This document shows, in pieces, positions 38,755-40,089 of a stretch of 40,089 nt of DNA. A program made the translations under genes and the position numbers. The stretch is from an uncultured Oscillospiraceae bacterium. Lineage in GTDB: Bacteria > Bacillota_A > Clostridia > Oscillospirales > Oscillospiraceae. The stretch spans positions 1-40,089 of the forward strand of contig CAJUAW010000010.1 in assembly GCA_910584605.1 (NCBI GenBank). The letters run 5' to 3'. Every line of letters starts with the position of its first letter. Positions within the stretch are counted from its first letter, which is position 1. Below the pieces are notes generated by a model. It was not told where the DNA came from and searched no databases. It saw only the letters and a program-made list of their open reading frames with translations.

Positions 38755-40089
38755 ACCGGTTCCTCCAAATCTCCGGGCAGCAGCTCCATGAGCTGCTCCT
38801 TGGTGGGTTCCTCCAGCTGGGACACCCGGTCGGCCTGCCGGGCTACCGCCTGCTCAAAGCGGTTGCGCACGTCCCGGGCGTTGCCGAAGTTTTCGTCCCT
38901 CTCCTCGTACAGCTCCTGGAGGTCCTTTTCCAGGAACTTCTCCCCCTCCTCCGAGAGGGTGTAGCCGTTGACCCCGCACATAGAGCGGAAAATCTCCATG
39001 AGCTGTTTTCCGTCATAGTCCTCAAAGAAGAAGTATTTGTTAAACCGGGACTCCAAACCGGGATTGGAGTGGATGAACTGCTCCATCCGGTCGGTGTACC
39101 CCGCCACAATGACGATCAGGTCCTTCCGGTGGTCCTCCATGTTCTTGAGGATGACCTCAATGGCCTCGTGGCCGAAGTCGTTGGGGCTGTCGGCATTGAC
39201 CAGGGCGTAGGCTTCGTCGATGAACAGCACCCCGCCAACGGCTTTCTGGACCGCCTCCTGGGCCTTCAGGGCGGTCTGACCCACAAAGCCGGCCACCAGG
39301 CCGGACCGGTCCACCTCCACCAGCTGGCCCTTGGACAGCACTCCCACGGCGTGGTAGATGTTCGCCAGCAGACGGGCCACGGTGGTCTTGCCGGTGCCAG
39401 GGTTGCCCATGAACACCAGATGCAGGGACATGGGCGGCACCGGCAGGCCCGCCTCCTCCCGCAGACGGCGCACCTTTACCAGATTGATGAGGCTTTTCAC
39501 ATCCTTCTTCACCCGCTCCAGGCCGCACAGGGCGTCCAGCTGGGCCAGCAGCTCGTCCAATGTGGGCTCGGGCTCCTGCGCGGGAGGCTCCTCCTGCTTG
39601 GCCGGGGCCGTCTCCGCTTTGACGGCGGGGGCGGCGGGTTGGCCGGGCTTGGGCGCCACGAACTCGTCCACCCGGATCGCGGGCCGGTCGGAGCGCAGGC
39701 CGTCCTTGTTGCACAGCTCCAGCAGAAGATCGCTGCAGGCGTTGACAAAGCCCGCCTCGCTCTCGCTGACCACCCCGTCCACTGCCGCGAAGAGGAGCAG
39801 GAGGAGGGTCAGTTGGTCGGCGAACCGCCGGGCCAGGGAGGTGCCCTTCATCCGGTCGTACCGGCGCAGGTCCTCGAAAAAGGCCGGGGGCTGGAACAGA
39901 TCGAAGTTGGCCACCCCGGAGGCCACCTCCCAGTACAGGGCGGAGGGCACTGGGTTGCCGGGGTTCCAGATGGCGTTGTAGAACTCCACGTGCCGGGGGG
40001 TGATGGAGCTGGCGTTGTCCGCCTGCCACACCCCCAGGACGTACTGGCGGATATAGCCGTCCACCTGGCGGCTGAAGGCCAGCCGCAGG
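38751..40089 (-). CDS. AAA+ ATPase of the CbxX/SpoVK type, 5' end outside the window
   Basis: At least 445 residues; the frame stays open to the window edge, so the true start is outside. The GTG at 40064 is not likely the start because the upstream residues continue smoothly. The N-terminal part (to about nucleotide 39600) is helical and looks like a TerB-type region (AAVDGVVSESEAGFVNACSD). A Pro/Ala/Glu/Lys-rich linker follows. The AAA+ domain has Walker A in GNPGTGKTTVAR, Walker B in VLFIDEAYAL and sensor regions after it. Relatives are SpoVK, the rubisco activase CbbX, and EccA of type VII secretion. It heads the coupled group with the unknown gene, Imm26 and DUF2716. Confidence 0.9.
   Translation of the reverse strand, partial: LRLAFSRQVDGYIRQYVLGVWQADNASSITPRHVEFYNAIWNPGNPVPSALYWEVASGVANFDLFQPPAFFEDLRRYDRMKGTSLARRFADQLTLLLLLFAAVDGVVSESEAGFVNACSDLLLELCNKDGLRSDRPAIRVDEFVAPKPGQPAAPAVKAETAPAKQEEPPAQEPEPTLDELLAQLDALCGLERVKKDVKSLINLVKVRRLREEAGLPVPPMSLHLVFMGNPGTGKTTVARLLANIYHAVGVLSKGQLVEVDRSGLVAGFVGQTALKAQEAVQKAVGGVLFIDEAYALVNADSPNDFGHEAIEVILKNMEDHRKDLIVIVAGYTDRMEQFIHSNPGLESRFNKYFFFEDYDGKQLMEIFRSMCGVNGYTLSEEGEKFLEKDLQELYEERDENFGNARDVRNRFEQAVARQADRVSQLEEPTKEQLMELLPGDLEEPV

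Noticed and set aside
1..40089. CRISPR array, rRNA, tRNA or phage structural genes
   Set aside because: No spaced direct repeats, no conserved rRNA stretch and no tRNA T-arm motif with matching fold were seen. The only phage-like traits are in the small XRE island.

Overview
The window is about 60% GC and densely coded. It suggests a strict anaerobe of the Clostridia, most like the gut Oscillospiraceae (Flavonifractor, Lawsonibacter and relatives). This rests on gene content: an oxygen-independent ribonucleotide reductase (nrdD/nrdG), rubrerythrin, two-subunit iron-sulfur fumarase, a T-box leader, Shine-Dalgarno starts and many short coupled operons. The placement is an inference; there is no rRNA gene here and I found no tRNA gene.

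Layout. At 1-2050 there are an AT-richer partial reading frame at the edge, a Cof-type HAD phosphatase and a REC-GGDEF diguanylate cyclase. At 2116-9371 lies a branched-chain amino acid operon, with a strong promoter and a T-box leader (probable valine specifier). It runs ilvB1-ilvN1, a SUKH gene, a DUF1877 gene, a palindromic repeat, then ilvB2-ilvN2-ilvC. At 9382-15882 pyk, a small lipoprotein, metG, two small membrane proteins and mnmA follow. At 15911-19318 is the nrdD-YcxB-nrdG operon behind an NrdR-like box. At 19357-22504 is an ABC uptake operon with its own Crp/Fnr-type regulator and a palindrome over the regulator's predicted start site.

At 22542-29072 a leftward operon has iron-sulfur fumarase subunits separated by an unknown gene, then two coupled unknown genes, a TPR-SUFU-DUF2185 protein and rubrerythrin. 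At 29085-29694 is an AT-rich island with a small XRE regulator, a possible 14-residue Cys-rich peptide and a divergent 49-residue protein. At 29734-34251 are a sodium:solute symporter, an amidohydrolase, a prolyl-tRNA deacylase, a VanX-type lipoprotein and a second SUKH-like gene. At 34292-40089 a leftward run has a CofE-like protein, mtaB, a cupin, DUF2716, Imm26, an unknown gene and a CbxX/SpoVK-type AAA+ ATPase cut by the window end.

The most unusual theme is the number of families known as immunity proteins of polymorphic toxin systems, or resembling them (two SUKH, SUFU, DUF2185, Imm26, with DUF1877 and DUF2716). They sit inside metabolic operons and no recognisable toxin lies in the window. 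The second point is one operon with two complete acetolactate synthases, one of which lacks a tryptophan that sets substrate preference.
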